5,895 bases of DNA from Bdellovibrionales bacterium (GTDB lineage Bacteria; Bdellovibrionota; Bdellovibrionia; Bdellovibrionales; UBA1609), in the NCBI GenBank assembly GCA_020435185.1, contig JAGRAA010000084.1, positions 1-5,895 of the forward strand, in the 5' to 3' direction. Under the pieces are notes generated by a model that ran no database searches, had not been told where the DNA came from, and saw only the letters and a list, made by a program, of their open reading frames with translations. This document shows, in pieces, positions 5,373 to 5,895 of this stretch (its first letter is position 1; each line of letters starts with the position of its first letter). The position numbers were made by a program, and so were the translations under genes.

Positions 5373-5801
5373 ATGAAGGAGCGGAAGGAAAAACTAAAAG
5401 ATAGTTCTGTAACCGTTTTAGGCGTGAAGTTCGGCCATTCTGATATTCATTCTGTTGTGGACGCCTTTTACAAAGAGGTTGCTGGTCATATCAGATTAAA
5501 AGTTCCTTTTAAGTCTGTTCAAGATTGGCCAGAGCATATTGATAGAATGACACAGTTTTGGTGGGTAAGTTTTGGTGGAAAGGCTTATATGTTTTCTCAG
5601 TACAGCCCGGTTTGGAAGCATTATGGTGCTGGTTTTAATCAAGAGTATCTTGATGATTGGTTAAAGCTTTTTCATAAAACTCTGAAAGAGCATTTAAATA
5701 TTGAGCAGATGATGGCGTGGAAAAAAATATCAGAACGAATGGGAAAGAATCTATTGGTTAGCAATGAAATGATAAAGGCTCAGAAAAATGAAAACTTTTG
5801 A
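5373..5801 (+). CDS. Group III truncated haemoglobin (trHb3, Ctb-like)
   Basis: This 142-residue single-domain globin most resembles trHb3 proteins such as Campylobacter jejuni Ctb. Aligning by eye: FYKEV (32-36) gives Tyr33 at B10; WPEHIDRMTQFWW (52-64) gives His55 at E7 and the trHb3 aromatic FW pair; WKHYGAGF (81-88) gives His83 as the proximal F8 haem ligand; YLDDWLKLFHKTL (92-104) gives Trp96 at G8. The Tyr-B10/His-E7/Trp-G8 set is the Ctb distal pocket, associated with tight O2 binding and a peroxidase- or NO-related role. The N-terminus has a lysine-rich extension of about 10 residues. A cytoplasmic NO- or O2-binding role is likely, with NO detoxification the best guess because the gene sits under an NsrR-type operator and overlaps nnrS by 14 bp. 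The ATG has a GAGGA site 6 nt upstream. Electron-donor partners are not encoded nearby. Confidence 0.87.
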   Translation: MKERKEKLKDSSVTVLGVKFGHSDIHSVVDAFYKEVAGHIRLKVPFKSVQDWPEHIDRMTQFWWVSFGGKAYMFSQYSPVWKHYGAGFNQEYLDDWLKLFHKTLKEHLNIEQMMAWKKISERMGKNLLVSNEMIKAQKNENF

Positions 5802-5895
5802 AAAGACATTTAAAAAGCCTTTATGGGCATTGGGGTTTAGACCCTTTTTTTTAATGGTTATATTTATCGCCATAGTGCCAACATCATTCTGGGTG
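5788..5895 (+). CDS. nnrS: NnrS family haem-copper membrane protein, N-terminal fragment (continues beyond window)
   Basis: The frame opens at ATG 5788 inside the globin gene (14-bp overlap) and remains open for 36 codons to the right edge. The residues KKPLWALGFRPFFLMVIFIA (9-28) match the N-terminal signature of NnrS (WxLGFRPFFL leading into the first transmembrane helix). NnrS proteins are about 400 residues with 12 predicted membrane helices, bind haem and copper, and protect cells against NO, for example by limiting iron-dicysteinyl-nitrosyl complex formation in Vibrio cholerae, where the gene is NsrR-controlled. Here it should be co-transcribed with the globin. An AAAGG ribosome site lies at 5774-5778, 9 nt upstream. 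The call rests on a short fragment, but the motif is distinctive and the context agrees. Confidence 0.85.
   Translation, partial: MKTFEKTFKKPLWALGFRPFFLMVIFIAIVPTSFWV

Overview
This AT-rich bacterial window is densely coding. It carries seven genes, two of them cut by the window edges, with short intergenic gaps and frequent TTG/GTG starts. The gene content fits a Gram-negative bacterium: a divergent solitary MreB paralogue, a compact Na+/phosphate symporter, a VAO/4-cresol-dehydrogenase-type flavoprotein, and an NsrR-globin-NnrS nitric-oxide set. A low-GC member of the Bdellovibrionota is my best guess, because Bdellovibrio relatives are known to carry two MreB proteins. That assignment is inference and weak.

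Left part (1-3644, minus strand). Reading right to left: a Na/Pi-cotransporter family protein (3644-2682); a 140-bp gap with a hairpin and tandem repeat around the transporter stop codon; a helical-repeat (TPR-like) protein of unknown function (2541-1177); and the first 395 codons of a flavoprotein oxidase/dehydrogenase (1186 to the left edge). The flavoprotein start overlaps the end of the TPR-like gene by 10 bp, so these two are probably translationally coupled. A divergent promoter region (3645-3786) separates this block from mreB.

Middle (3787-4821, plus strand). An MreB-family actin homologue stands alone, without mreC or mreD beside it. It keeps the nucleotide-binding motifs but has unusual substitutions elsewhere. 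Its start codon is ambiguous (GTG 3787 or TTG 3805).

Right part (4875-5895). An NsrR-like Rrf2-family Fe-S regulator (minus) is divergent from a group III truncated haemoglobin (plus). The globin gene overlaps the start of nnrS, which runs off the window. The 78-bp divergent intergenic region holds a 23-bp imperfect palindrome resembling the known NsrR operator, placed over promoter elements for both directions. Together these predict a compact NO-sensing and NO-defence regulon: NO damages the NsrR cluster, repression is lifted, and the globin and NnrS are made.

I saw no tRNA or rRNA gene, CRISPR array, insertion sequence or obvious recent-transfer signature. The most notable items are the self-contained NsrR/trHb3/NnrS module with its readable operator, the divergent orphan MreB, and the uncharacterised TPR-flavoprotein gene pair.
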